NCBI RefSeq assembly: GCF_000934605.2 | Contig: NZ_CP010897.2 | Coordinates: 1,922,001 to 1,986,000, forward strand | Length of the DNA: 64,000 bases | From: Pandoraea vervacti | GTDB lineage: Bacteria > Pseudomonadota > Gammaproteobacteria > Burkholderiales > Burkholderiaceae | Direction: 5' to 3' | Shown here: positions 53,147 through 61,910 of the stretch, in pieces | Layout: the number at the start of each line of letters is the position of its first letter | How positions within the stretch are numbered: the first letter of the stretch is position 1 | Position numbers and translations under genes: made by a program | The notes under the pieces: generated by a model | Databases searched by the model: none | What the model was told of the DNA's origin: nothing | The model's input: only the letters and a program-made list of their open reading frames with translations

Positions 53147-54251
53147 TTACACTCCCTGCTTGAGGCTCGCCGAGATGAAGTCGTCCAGATCGCCGTCGAG
53201 CACCTTGCCGGTGTTGCCGGTTTCCACGCTGGTACGCAGATCCTTCACGCGCGACTGGTCGAGCACGTACGAGCGAATCTGGTGACCCCAGCCCACATCG
53301 GTCTTGCTCGACTCGAGCTTGTCCTGCTCTGCACGACGCTTGCGCATTTCATGTTCGAACAGACGCGAGCGAAGCATGTCCCACGCTTCGGCGCGATTGC
53401 GGTGCTGCGAACGGTCGTTCTGGCAAGCCACGACGATGCCCGTCGGGATATGCGTCAGACGCACGGCGGAGTCGGTTTTATTGATGTGCTGGCCACCCGC
53501 ACCGGAGGCGCGATAGGTGTCGGTACGCACGTCGGCCGGATTGATTTCGATGTCGATCGAATCATCCACTTCCGGGTACACGAACAGGCTGGCGAACGAC
53601 GTGTGGCGACCGCCCGACGAGTCGAACGGCGATTTGCGCACCAGGCGGTGCACGCCGGTCTCGGTACGCAGATAGCCGTACGCATAATCGCCGGTGACCT
53701 TGAGGGAGGCGCTCTTGATGCCGGCGACGTCGCCGTCCGACACTTCGAGCACTTCGGCCTTGAAGCCCTTGCGTTCGCAATAGCGCAAGTACTGGCGCAG
53801 CAGCATGCCGGCCCAATCGTTGGCTTCGGTGCCGCCGGCGCCGGCCTGAATATCGATGAAGCAGTTGTTCGGGTCGGCCGGATTGTTGAACATCCGGCGG
53901 AACTCCATTTCGCCCACGCGCGCAGCGAGCCCCTGCGTATCGCTCTCCAGCGCCACGAGCGAGTCTTCGTCGCCCTCGTCGCGGGCCATGTCGAACAGTT
54001 CCTGCGTGTCGGAAAGCCCTGCGTCGAGTTCGGTCAGGTTGGTGACCACGCTGTCGAGCGCCTTCTTTTCCTTACCCAATGCCTGGGCACGTTTGGAATC
54101 GTTCCAGATGTTGGGGTCTTCGAGTTCCTTGTTGACTTCGGTCAGGCGAGCTTGCTTGACATCGAAGTCAAAGATACCCCCTGAGCTCGCCGACGCGGGT
54201 GCGCAGGTCGGCGAGCAGGGATTCGAGGGCGTTGAGGCGTTCTGCTTCCAT
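53147..54251 (-). CDS. prfB: Peptide chain release factor 2, with +1 programmed frameshift
   Basis: Recognises UGA and UAA stops. The first frame runs 54251 to 54168 and codes 27 residues ending RGYL, then TGA at 54170-54168. The nucleotides before it (AGGGGGTATCTTTGAC) are the classic prfB frameshift site with an SD-like run. After a +1 shift the frame reads DFDVKQARL and continues to 53147. The full product is about 367 residues, with GGQ in SGAGGQHINKTDSAVR and the SPF tripeptide in KSPFDSSGGRH. The frameshift makes expression depend on the amount of RF2 itself. Confidence 0.95.
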
Positions 54252-54405
54252 GAGCTATGAGGGTTGCGAATTCGGTAAAACCGCAATTATAGCGCAGCGA
54301 AGCCCCTGTTTCCCCTGTCTATTCGGGCGTTTTTGACGACTTTCGGACAGTGGCCGATTCGCGTCCGATCCTGGCAGAACCGTGGGCGAGTCGTGCCCCC
54401 TATCG

Positions 54406-54435
54406 GCCTGATCGCGCCTGATCGTGCCTTATCGT
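54406..54435. repeat. 10-bp tandem repeat x3, last unit holding the stop codon of the small gene
   Basis: GCCTGATCGC, GCCTGATCGT and GCCTTATCGT run without gaps. The minus-strand stop TAA of the gene at 54429-54650 lies in the third unit (plus TTA at 54429-54431), where T replaces G of the other two. So the stop was created by, or is compatible with, repeat divergence. Confidence 0.7.
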
Positions 54436-54650
54436 GGCATCTGACGCAGGCCAAACGCGTCACGCACGTAGCCGACATCGGCGAGCGACGTGTCGTCGAA
54501 CGACGCGAGCGCCTCCGCTTGCAAGGTTTGCTCGTAGTGCAGGCGCCATTGCTCGACGGCGCGGAAGAACAGGCCAAGCGGTGTGGCCGGCGCTGCCAGC
54601 ACCGGGGCGTAGGCGTTCACGTTGGCAGCGACGAACAGAGGGCGGTACAT
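54429..54650 (-). CDS. Small protein of unknown function
   Basis: A 73-residue protein starting MYRPLFVAANVNAYAPVL, with AAGGA ten bases upstream of the ATG. The C-terminal SFDDTSLADVGYVRDAFG weakly resembles the C-terminal part of DUF1127 proteins, but this is not enough to assign a family. Divergent from the LysR gene with 247 bp between them. Its stop lies in a tandem repeat. Confidence 0.6.
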   Translation of the reverse strand: MYRPLFVAANVNAYAPVLAAPATPLGLFFRAVEQWRLHYEQTLQAEALASFDDTSLADVGYVRDAFGLRQMPR

Positions 54651-54839
54651 GATGTGCGTTCCTTCAGGAGGGCGCGTTGTGCTGGTCGGGGGCGGAATGC
54701 CGTGACAGACAGCGCACTAGGGATAACCCGGAGTCTATGCGCTTCTTATGCATTGAAAAAGTGAATTGTTTTGGCTTTTTTGTTCACTATTATTGAAGTA
54801 AACGTGGGTCGTCACGTACGATTCCGACGCCGGGGGAAC

Positions 54840-54881
54840 GGTTGCCGCCCCTTTTGCCCCCTTTTGCCCCCTTAGGCAACC
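54840..54881. repeat. Inverted repeat enclosing CTTTTGCCCC tandem units, upstream of lysR
   Basis: GGTTGCC (54840-54846) and GGCAACC (54875-54881) are exact inverses. Between them CTTTTGCCCC is repeated twice, followed by CTTA. It ends 16 bp before the LysR start and could affect the transcript leader. Confidence 0.6.
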
Positions 54882-54897
54882 TGCCACGGAGCCTTCC

Positions 54898-55794
54898 ATG
54901 GATTTTCTGCAACTTCAGACGTTCAAGGCCATCGTCGACGAGGGGAGTGTGCTCGGCGCTGCCGAGGCATTGCATTGCGTGCAGTCGAACGTGACCGCCC
55001 GTATTCGGGCGCTCGAACACGCGGTGGGCGTCAAGCTCTTTCATCGACAGGGACGTCGACTGCAACTCACACCGAGCGGACGTACGTTGCTTGGTTACGC
55101 GGACCGGATTCTCGCCCTCTCGCGCGAAGCGAGCGCGGCGCTCAATCCGGCAAGCGAGCCATCCGGCGATTTTTCGCTGGGCGCCATCGAGTCGTCCGCA
55201 ACCTCGCGTCTGCCCGCCGTGTTGGCGCGATTTCACGCGGCGTATCCAAAGGTGCGTCTGAATCTGGTCACGGACACCTCTTTGAATCTGCTCGATGAGA
55301 TCCAGCATGGCCGAGTAGACGCGGCGCTTATCGCCGGGACGGCCTGTCTGGAAGCGCAGGCGCAGAGGTCCGTGGTGGCCGACGAGATCTATCGCGAGCC
55401 GATCGTGCTCGTTGCCCCCGCGCGAGCAGGGCGTGTACAAGAGGCCGCCGATCTGTCGGGCGCCACGCTGCTCATGTGGCCGCAGGGTTGCCCGTATCGC
55501 GGCACGATGGAGCAGTGGCTCGCCGCGAACGCGGTGACGCCGGGGCGCATTCTGAGTTACGGAAGCTACGCGACCATCGTCGCGTGTGTCGGCGCGGGCG
55601 TGGGTTATTCGCTGGTGCCGCGTGGCATCTATCAGCGATATCGGCAGGAGGCGAACATCGTCGGTCATGCGATGGAGGATCTGGCCGCCGTCCCCAACTT
55701 CTTCGTGCGTCATCGGGGCGTCGACGTCCATCCCGCGCGCGAAGCCTTTCTGCGCGTGATGCGGGAGTACGTTGCGGAGACGCAGCCCGCGTAG
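54898..55794 (+). CDS. LysR-family transcriptional regulator
   Basis: A 298-residue LysR regulator. The HTH is at 1-60 (MDFLQLQTFKAIVDEGSVLG, AAEALHCVQSNVTARIRALE). The effector domain is complete with SGATLLMWPQGCPYRG in the second lobe. It resembles the GltR/CysL-like subgroup only loosely. The divergent small gene is the likely neighbour target. Confidence 0.86.
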   Translation: MDFLQLQTFKAIVDEGSVLGAAEALHCVQSNVTARIRALEHAVGVKLFHRQGRRLQLTPSGRTLLGYADRILALSREASAALNPASEPSGDFSLGAIESSATSRLPAVLARFHAAYPKVRLNLVTDTSLNLLDEIQHGRVDAALIAGTACLEAQAQRSVVADEIYREPIVLVAPARAGRVQEAADLSGATLLMWPQGCPYRGTMEQWLAANAVTPGRILSYGSYATIVACVGAGVGYSLVPRGIYQRYRQEANIVGHAMEDLAAVPNFFVRHRGVDVHPAREAFLRVMREYVAETQPA

Positions 55795-55878
55795 GCTTCG
55801 GTGTGTCGCTCCCGCAGCATCGGCCATGGCCATGGCCCCATGGCTATGACTATGGGCCAATAGGCACGCAGTGCGCGA

Positions 55879-57576
55879 TCAGCCTTGCGCATGCTCCACG
55901 ATCATTTGCACGCGGGATACGCCATTAAAGGTGTCCGCAGCCAGGCGATAGGCAAAGCGCGCACGACTCGGTAGCGTGTCGGCGTGATTGAACCAGATCG
56001 CGTTAAAGCGCATGCGTCCGCGCCCCAGTTGCAGCTTCAGGTGCTTGTCCTTGAGGATGGCCTGCGAGAGCACGTCGAACTCTCCCGAAAACACCGGCGG
56101 GGGGAATCCTTGTCCCCAGACCTGAGCGTCGAGCATGGCCACGAAGGGCGGGACGAAGCAATCGTCGCCGATGTCGCCGTCGGTTTCGATCACGCGCGAG
56201 AGCGCCTTTTCATCAAGCCATTCCTGACCGACGGCTTCGAAGGCGGCCTGAAAGCGCGGTAGCGCATCGGCGGCGATCGTCAGGCCGGCGGCCATGGCGT
56301 GACCGCCGAACTTGCCGATCAGACCGGGTTCGCGCTTGGTGACGAGGTCGAGCGCGTCGCGCAGATGGAATCCGGGGATCGAGCGTCCGGAGCCTTTGAT
56401 TTGCCCGTCGTCGCCCGGCGCGAACACGATGGTTGGCCGGTAGAACTTCTCTTTCAGGCGCGCGGCCACAATGCCGATCACACCTTGGTGCCACGTCTCG
56501 TTAAAGGCGCACAGCGTGGTTGCGGCACGGGGATCGAAACGTGCCAGATCCGCCAGCGCCTCCTGTTGCATGCCGGCTTCGATTTCGCGGCGTTCGCGGT
56601 TCATCGCGTCGAGTTCCTGCGCGAGCGCCCAGGCCCGGGCATCGTCGTCGGTGAGCAGGCATTCGATGCCGAGCGACATGTCGGCGAGGCGTCCAGCCGC
56701 ATTCAGGCGCGGGCCCAGACCGAACCCGAGATCGAAGCTGCCCGCCTGCCGCGCGTTGCGGGCAGCCGCACGGAAGAGGGCGTTGATACCGGGGTGCATA
56801 CGTCCGGCACGCATGCGGGAGAGGCCCTGGGCGACCAGGATGCGGTTGTTGGCGTCGAGTTTGACGACGTCCGCCACCGTTCCCAGCGCCACGAGATCGA
56901 GCAGCGTGTCGAGGCGGGGTTGTTCGCTGGCGTCGAACGCGCCGCGTCCCCGCAATTCGGCGCGAAGCGCCAGCAGCACGTAGAACATCACGCCGACACC
57001 AGCCAGATGCTTGCTCGGAAACTCGCAGCCCGGCTGATTCGGATTGACGATGCAACGCGCATCGGGCAATTCGGCGCCCGGCAAGTGATGGTCGGTGACG
57101 AGCACTTCGATGCCGAGCATTTGCGCTGCGGCAACGCCGTCGAGACTGGCAATGCCGTTGTCGACGGTGATCAGGACATCCGGCGGTCCCTGCTTGCCGC
57201 TGGCCGCCAGTGCGACGATCTCCGGCGTGAGGCCGTAACCATATTCGAAACGGTTCGGCACCAGATACTCGACGTTGGCGCCGAACATGCGCAGGCCGCG
57301 TACGGCCACGGCGCAGGCGGTTGCGCCATCGCAGTCATAGTCGGCGACGACGAGCATGCGTTTGCCGGCGGCGATGGCGTCCGCAAGAAAGACGGCAGCG
57401 TCTTGCGCCCCCTTCAGTTGCGTGGGCGGAATCAGGCGGGCAAGCGCCGTTTCGGTTTCAGTGCTCTGCGCCACGCCACGCGATGCGAACAGGCGTGCGA
57501 GCACCGGATGAACGCCGTCGCGAGACAGGGCGTCGGCCGTCGCGTCGTCGACATGACGGGTGACGATCTCGGTCAT
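55879..57576 (-). CDS. recJ: Single-stranded-DNA-specific exonuclease RecJ
   Basis: 5'-3' exonuclease used in RecF-pathway recombination and mismatch repair. The 565-residue DHH-family protein shows VADYDCDGATA with Asp79, Asp81 and Asp83, ITVDNGIASL with the next aspartate, and the DHH motif TDHHLPG at 161-167. The DHHA1 domain is complete. ATG at 57576 overlaps the preceding gene's stop by four bases, so the two are translated together. Confidence 0.94.
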   Translation of the reverse strand: MTEIVTRHVDDATADALSRDGVHPVLARLFASRGVAQSTETETALARLIPPTQLKGAQDAAVFLADAIAAGKRMLVVADYDCDGATACAVAVRGLRMFGANVEYLVPNRFEYGYGLTPEIVALAASGKQGPPDVLITVDNGIASLDGVAAAQMLGIEVLVTDHHLPGAELPDARCIVNPNQPGCEFPSKHLAGVGVMFYVLLALRAELRGRGAFDASEQPRLDTLLDLVALGTVADVVKLDANNRILVAQGLSRMRAGRMHPGINALFRAAARNARQAGSFDLGFGLGPRLNAAGRLADMSLGIECLLTDDDARAWALAQELDAMNRERREIEAGMQQEALADLARFDPRAATTLCAFNETWHQGVIGIVAARLKEKFYRPTIVFAPGDDGQIKGSGRSIPGFHLRDALDLVTKREPGLIGKFGGHAMAAGLTIAADALPRFQAAFEAVGQEWLDEKALSRVIETDGDIGDDCFVPPFVAMLDAQVWGQGFPPPVFSGEFDVLSQAILKDKHLKLQLGRGRMRFNAIWFNHADTLPSRARFAYRLAADTFNGVSRVQMIVEHAQG

Positions 57577-58652
57577 GCCGCTTCCTCGCCGGCGCGAGCC
57601 AGTGCCGCCACGCGCGCGGGCAGCGCCTGGCGACGCCAGAACTTGCGCAGATCGCCAATGCGTGAGCGGATCGTGACACTGTGGCTGTCACCGCACAGGG
57701 TCAGCGCGACTTCCCGGGCCTGTCCCTTGGTGACGCGTTCTAGCGCGGGCGCGAGCCACGTACGATCGATCTCGACGAGGGCATCGCGCCAGCGCGCCCA
57801 ATCTTCCATCAGGAAATGGGGCGTAAGGGTGTCGATCTGCACCAACGTACGGCCGTCGGCAGCTTCGATGCCGGCAGACGTTGGGTGGAGCGCGATCTGC
57901 ATATGATTCGCGAGCCCCCGGGTCGCGGGGGCGTCGGCCAGCACGCTCACGCAGGGACGGTTCATCCGCGCGGCGGCAATGCGCTGACCGCCGCCATACA
58001 GCCAGATGGCATTCACGGGCGGCAGACCGCGCGCTTCGCGCGCCTGATTGGCCGGATGGTCGTACCACGCCATCTGCACCTCGTTCTGCCATTTGCGCCA
58101 GGTCAGCTCCGCCTTGCCCTGGGGCAACCAGATGTCGACATTGCGGCCCGCCGCGCGTGCCGGGGAGGCGGTAAGGAGATCGCCGAGGGCCGGTGCGCTC
58201 AGGTACCACCGGTCGGCGCGCGGCGCGATCAATTCGGCGCCTTCCTCGGCGAACAGTGCATGAGCCGTCGCGAAAAGGGCGGCAGATTCCTCCGTGCTTA
58301 GCGCCAGTTCGGCCGGGTCCGTCAGCACGAGATGATCGGTGGCGATGTGGATATGCGCGGGTTGCGCGCAGTACCAGAACCGGGTGTCGAGCGTCCCGCT
58401 GTCTTCGAGCAGCATGAAGGGGGCGAGCGGCGCGCGCGCCGGGCCGCCGGGCAGACCGAAAGCGTCGGCAAGCCAACGCTCGTGCGGCAGCGTGGGGACG
58501 AACGGGTCTTCAGGCACGTCCTGCGCCGACTGGACGCCGCGCGCGAGCAACTTTTCGAGCGCAGGCAACTCCAATTCGGCCAGCAGAGCGGGCAAATGTG
58601 CCGACGCGGGGAGCGCGAACGGCAAGAGAAAGTGCAGGGCAGGTGTATCCAT
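57573..58652 (-). CDS. Conserved protein upstream of recJ, unknown function
   Basis: A 359-residue soluble protein. Segments DPFVPTLPHERWLADAFGLP, PVNAIWLYGGGQRIAAARMN and RKFWRRQALPARVAALA stand out. In related genomes it has sometimes been labelled as a phosphoglycerate-mutase-like or regulatory protein, but no catalytic motif of those families is visible. Start placed at ATG 58652 (MDTPALHFLL); an earlier start is possible. It overlaps the recJ start by four bases, so a link to RecJ's job is possible. Confidence 0.72.
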   Translation of the reverse strand: MDTPALHFLLPFALPASAHLPALLAELELPALEKLLARGVQSAQDVPEDPFVPTLPHERWLADAFGLPGGPARAPLAPFMLLEDSGTLDTRFWYCAQPAHIHIATDHLVLTDPAELALSTEESAALFATAHALFAEEGAELIAPRADRWYLSAPALGDLLTASPARAAGRNVDIWLPQGKAELTWRKWQNEVQMAWYDHPANQAREARGLPPVNAIWLYGGGQRIAAARMNRPCVSVLADAPATRGLANHMQIALHPTSAGIEAADGRTLVQIDTLTPHFLMEDWARWRDALVEIDRTWLAPALERVTKGQAREVALTLCGDSHSVTIRSRIGDLRKFWRRQALPARVAALARAGEEAA

Positions 58653-58835
58653 GTCGAGGCGAATTGTATGGCAAACTTCGCGCTGGCAGTTGGGTGACCC
58701 TGACGTCAGGTACGGAACGTGCCGTGCAGCATACCGGGCAGGGGCCGGGGTGCGGGGCTCGGGCAGTCGGCCAGCGCCGGTGAAGACCGGCGTCGGAGCG
58801 TTCCGATCGATCCTTATCAAGAATCAGGAATCCGT

Positions 58836-60089
58836 TTGAAATTCCCATACGAATGGCAGATCGGCTGGCGCTATACGCGCACCGGCAAGCGATCATCCGG
58901 CAACGGTTTCATTTCCTTCATTTCCTTCATTTCCATGGCCGGCATTGCGCTGGGCGTGGCAGCGCTCATTGTGGTGCTCTCGGTGATGAACGGCTTTCAG
59001 AAGGAAGTTCGGGACCGCATGCTTTCCGTGCTGGCGCACATCGAGGTCTTTGCGGTGGACGGCAACTTGCCGGACTGGCAGCGCACGGCCGCCGAGGCGC
59101 TGCAAAACAAGAACGTTATCGCCGCCGCACCGTACGTGGGCGAACAGGCCATGCTCACACGAGACGACAACGTGCGTGGCGTGGTCCTGCGCGGGATCGT
59201 GCCGAGCGAGGAGGCCAAGGTTTCCGATCTCGGCAAGCAGATCACCGATGGCACGCTTTCGAACCTGACACCCGGCAGCTTCGGCATCGTGCTAGGGCGT
59301 GAGCTCGCGCGTGCGCTGGGCGTGCGCATCGGCGACAAGATCACTTTGGTGGCGCCGCAAGGCACGATCACGCCAGCAGGGGTGCTGCCGCGAGTGAAGC
59401 AGTTCACGGTGGTCGCGATCTTCACGGCCGGGCATTACGAGTACGACAGCTCGCTCGCGCTGATCGATCTGCAGGACGCCCAAACGCTGTTCCGACTGGA
59501 CGGCCCGACGGGGGTGCGCCTGAAGATTCAGGACATGGAGCAGGCGCCGCTCGTGGCGCGCGAACTGGCCAAGACGCTGTCCGGCAACATGTGGGTGCGT
59601 GACTGGACGCAGCAGAACAAGAACTGGTTCGTTGCCGTGCAGACCGAGAAGCGCATGATGTTCATCATCCTGACGCTCATCATCGCGGTTGCGGCATTCA
59701 ACCTCGTGTCGTCGCTGGTGATGACGGTGACCGACAAGTATGCGGACATCGCGATTTTGCGCACCCTCGGCGCGCAGCCCGGCTCGATCATGAAGATCTT
59801 CATCGTGCAGGGGGTGACGATCGGGTTCGCGGGCGCGTTGCTCGGCGTGGGGCTCGGCTGTCTCATTTCCGTGAACATCGGTACCATCGTGCCGTTCATC
59901 GAGCGCCTGCTGGGCATTCATTTCCTGCCGCAGGACATCTATTTCATTTCCGAATTGCCTTCGGATCTGCAATCGTCGGACGTGATCCGCATCGGGGTGA
60001 TTTCCTTCATCCTCTCGGCGCTGGCGACGATCTATCCGAGCTGGCGTGCCTCGCGCGTCAAACCGGCGGAGGCCCTGCGCTATGAGTAA
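58836..60089 (+). CDS. lolC: Lipoprotein-releasing ABC transporter permease (LolC/E)
   Basis: Membrane subunit that extracts outer-membrane lipoproteins from the inner membrane for LolA. The 417-residue protein opens LKFPYEWQIGWRYTR, has one N-terminal helix with FISFISFISMAGIALGVAAL, then a large periplasmic domain and three C-terminal helices (about 270-400), ending ATIYPSWRASRVKPAEALRY. Start is TTG at 58836, with AGGA well placed before it; the open frame starts further upstream without family resemblance. Like many Betaproteobacteria it may replace both LolC and LolE. Confidence 0.93.
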   Translation: MKFPYEWQIGWRYTRTGKRSSGNGFISFISFISMAGIALGVAALIVVLSVMNGFQKEVRDRMLSVLAHIEVFAVDGNLPDWQRTAAEALQNKNVIAAAPYVGEQAMLTRDDNVRGVVLRGIVPSEEAKVSDLGKQITDGTLSNLTPGSFGIVLGRELARALGVRIGDKITLVAPQGTITPAGVLPRVKQFTVVAIFTAGHYEYDSSLALIDLQDAQTLFRLDGPTGVRLKIQDMEQAPLVARELAKTLSGNMWVRDWTQQNKNWFVAVQTEKRMMFIILTLIIAVAAFNLVSSLVMTVTDKYADIAILRTLGAQPGSIMKIFIVQGVTIGFAGALLGVGLGCLISVNIGTIVPFIERLLGIHFLPQDIYFISELPSDLQSSDVIRIGVISFILSALATIYPSWRASRVKPAEALRYE

Positions 60090-60807
60090 TGCGAATCAAT
60101 CGATGGCCCCGGTGGCGAATCTGGCATACGACGGTCCGGTGCTTCGCGCGCGCGACTTGCACAAAACGTTCCGACAAGGTCAGTTGAACGTGACGGTGCT
60201 CAACGGCGCGAGTCTCGATGTCGCGCCGGGCGAGAAGGTGGCGATCGTCGGAGCGTCAGGCTCCGGCAAGAGCACGCTGCTGCACGTGCTGGGCGGGCTC
60301 GACGATCCGTCGCGCGGCGAGGTCTCGTTGCTGGGCAAGCCGTTTTCGTCGCTGCGCGAGCGTGACAAGACGGCGCAGCGTAATCAGTCGCTGGGTTTCG
60401 TCTACCAGTTCCATCACTTGCTGGCGGAGTTCTCGGCGCTCGACAACGTGGCGATGCCGCTGCGCATTCGCCGTATGCCGACCGAACAGGCGCGAGCCGC
60501 GGCGCAAGCGATGCTCGAGCGCGTGGGACTGGGTTCGCGAGTCAAGCACCGCCCCTCGGAATTGTCGGGCGGCGAGCGTCAGCGTGTGGCGATGGCGCGG
60601 GCGCTGGTGACGCAGCCCGCATGCGTGCTGGCGGACGAGCCGACCGGCAACCTCGATGGGCACACCGCCGAGACTGTGTTCGAGCTCATGCTGGAATTGT
60701 CTGAAACACTCAGGACCAGCTTCGTGATCGTGACGCACGATATCGATCTGGCGCGTCGCTGCGACCGGGCATTGCGATTGCGAGAGGGCGTGCTGGAACT
60801 CGCCTGA
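60082..60807 (+). CDS. lolD: Lipoprotein-releasing ABC transporter ATP-binding protein LolD
   Basis: ATPase of the Lol release complex. The 241-residue protein has Walker A in GASGSGKSTL, the Q-loop in VYQFHHLL, the signature LSGGERQRVAMARAL, and Walker B in VLADEPTGNLD. It overlaps the lolC end by eight bases, so the two are translationally coupled. A terminator follows. Confidence 0.95.
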   Translation: MSNANQSMAPVANLAYDGPVLRARDLHKTFRQGQLNVTVLNGASLDVAPGEKVAIVGASGSGKSTLLHVLGGLDDPSRGEVSLLGKPFSSLRERDKTAQRNQSLGFVYQFHHLLAEFSALDNVAMPLRIRRMPTEQARAAAQAMLERVGLGSRVKHRPSELSGGERQRVAMARALVTQPACVLADEPTGNLDGHTAETVFELMLELSETLRTSFVIVTHDIDLARRCDRALRLREGVLELA

Positions 60808-60845
60808 GCGCCATGTGCGAGGCTTCGCGATCCGCCCAAGACGAG

Positions 60846-60872
60846 ACGCCGGGATTTCCCGGCGTTTTTTTT
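60846..60872 (+). terminator. Intrinsic terminator after lolD
   Basis: ACGCCGGGA (60846-60854) and TCCCGGCGT (60857-60865) form a 9-bp stem with a TT centre, followed by a T run to 60872. Confidence 0.88.
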
Positions 60873-61002
60873 CGAACCTGCGAAGCAGGCATTTTTTCGG
60901 CAACGTCCTAGACCGGACGCGGTGTTGTCCGATGGTCACGAAAAGCACGATGTGCGAGCCTTGTCATCGACCCGTAGAATTGACGTTCAAGGACATATGA
61001 CC

Positions 61003-61866
61003 ATGTGGATCGATACCCATTGCCATCTCGATGCGGCCGAGTTCGACGCCGACCGTGCAACCGTTATTGCCGACACCGTGGCTGCGGGGGTGGCGGGACT
61101 CGTGGTGCCCGCCGTCGAATGCGCGACGTTCGATGCCGCCCGCGCGGCCGCGCGAGCGTTTCCCGGCGGGGCTTATGCGCTCGGTATCCATCCGATGTAC
61201 ACGCCGCGGGCGCGGGACGGAGACGTTGCAACGCTGCGTGCTGCCGTCGAGCGCGCAATGAGCGATCCGAGATTCGTCGGTATTGGCGAGATCGGGCTGG
61301 ACTACTTCGTGAAGACGCTCGACCCGGCGCGCCAGCAATTTTTCTACGTCGAACAACTGAAGATTGCGCGGGACTTCGATCTGCCGGTCATCCTGCACGT
61401 GAGGCGCTCGCAAGATGCCTTGCTCAAGCAATTGCGCATTTTTTCACCGCGCGGCGGTATTGCGCATGCGTTTAACGGCAGTCGACAGCAGGCGGATATG
61501 TTCGTCGAGCGCGGATTCTGCCTCGGGTTCGGCGGACAAATGACGTTCGATCGCGCCTTGCAGATTCGTCGCCTCGCCGTGGAGATGCCGCTGTCGTCCA
61601 TCGTCATGGAGACGGATGCGCCGGATATCGCCCCGGAATGGCGCTACAAACAACGTAACAGCCCGGCTGAACTGCCGCGAATGGCGCGAGTCATGGCCGA
61701 GCTGCGTGGCATGTCGCTCGACGCGCTGTCTCAGGCGACCTGTGCCAACGCGTGCAGAGTGCTCCCACGTCTTTCCGGCGCGATGGCGATGACACCCAGT
61801 GATGGTCCCGCCGAGGTTTCCCTGATCTCCCATATTTCCAACGACGCTTCCGGGCAGTCGCGCTGA
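61003..61866 (+). CDS. TatD-family metal-dependent deoxyribonuclease/hydrolase
   Basis: A 287-residue TIM-barrel hydrolase. WIDTHCHLDAAEFDAD carries the two N-terminal metal histidines, GIGEIGLDY the conserved glutamate, and METDAPDIAP the C-terminal aspartate. TatD proteins have 3'-5' exonuclease or deaminase-like hydrolase activity. Start placed at ATG 61003 because AAGGA at 60989-60993 is nine bases away; an ATG at 60997 is only three bases from it. Confidence 0.9.
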   Translation: MWIDTHCHLDAAEFDADRATVIADTVAAGVAGLVVPAVECATFDAARAAARAFPGGAYALGIHPMYTPRARDGDVATLRAAVERAMSDPRFVGIGEIGLDYFVKTLDPARQQFFYVEQLKIARDFDLPVILHVRRSQDALLKQLRIFSPRGGIAHAFNGSRQQADMFVERGFCLGFGGQMTFDRALQIRRLAVEMPLSSIVMETDAPDIAPEWRYKQRNSPAELPRMARVMAELRGMSLDALSQATCANACRVLPRLSGAMAMTPSDGPAEVSLISHISNDASGQSR

Positions 61867-61910
61867 CGCCAAGGCGTCGCGCGAATGCGAACACATGACG
61901 CGGTAACGTC

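Noticed and set aside
53147..54286. Single continuous prfB open frame starting at 54286
   Set aside because: The codons before the DFDV segment do not match RF2; the true start is in the other frame with the known +1 shift site.
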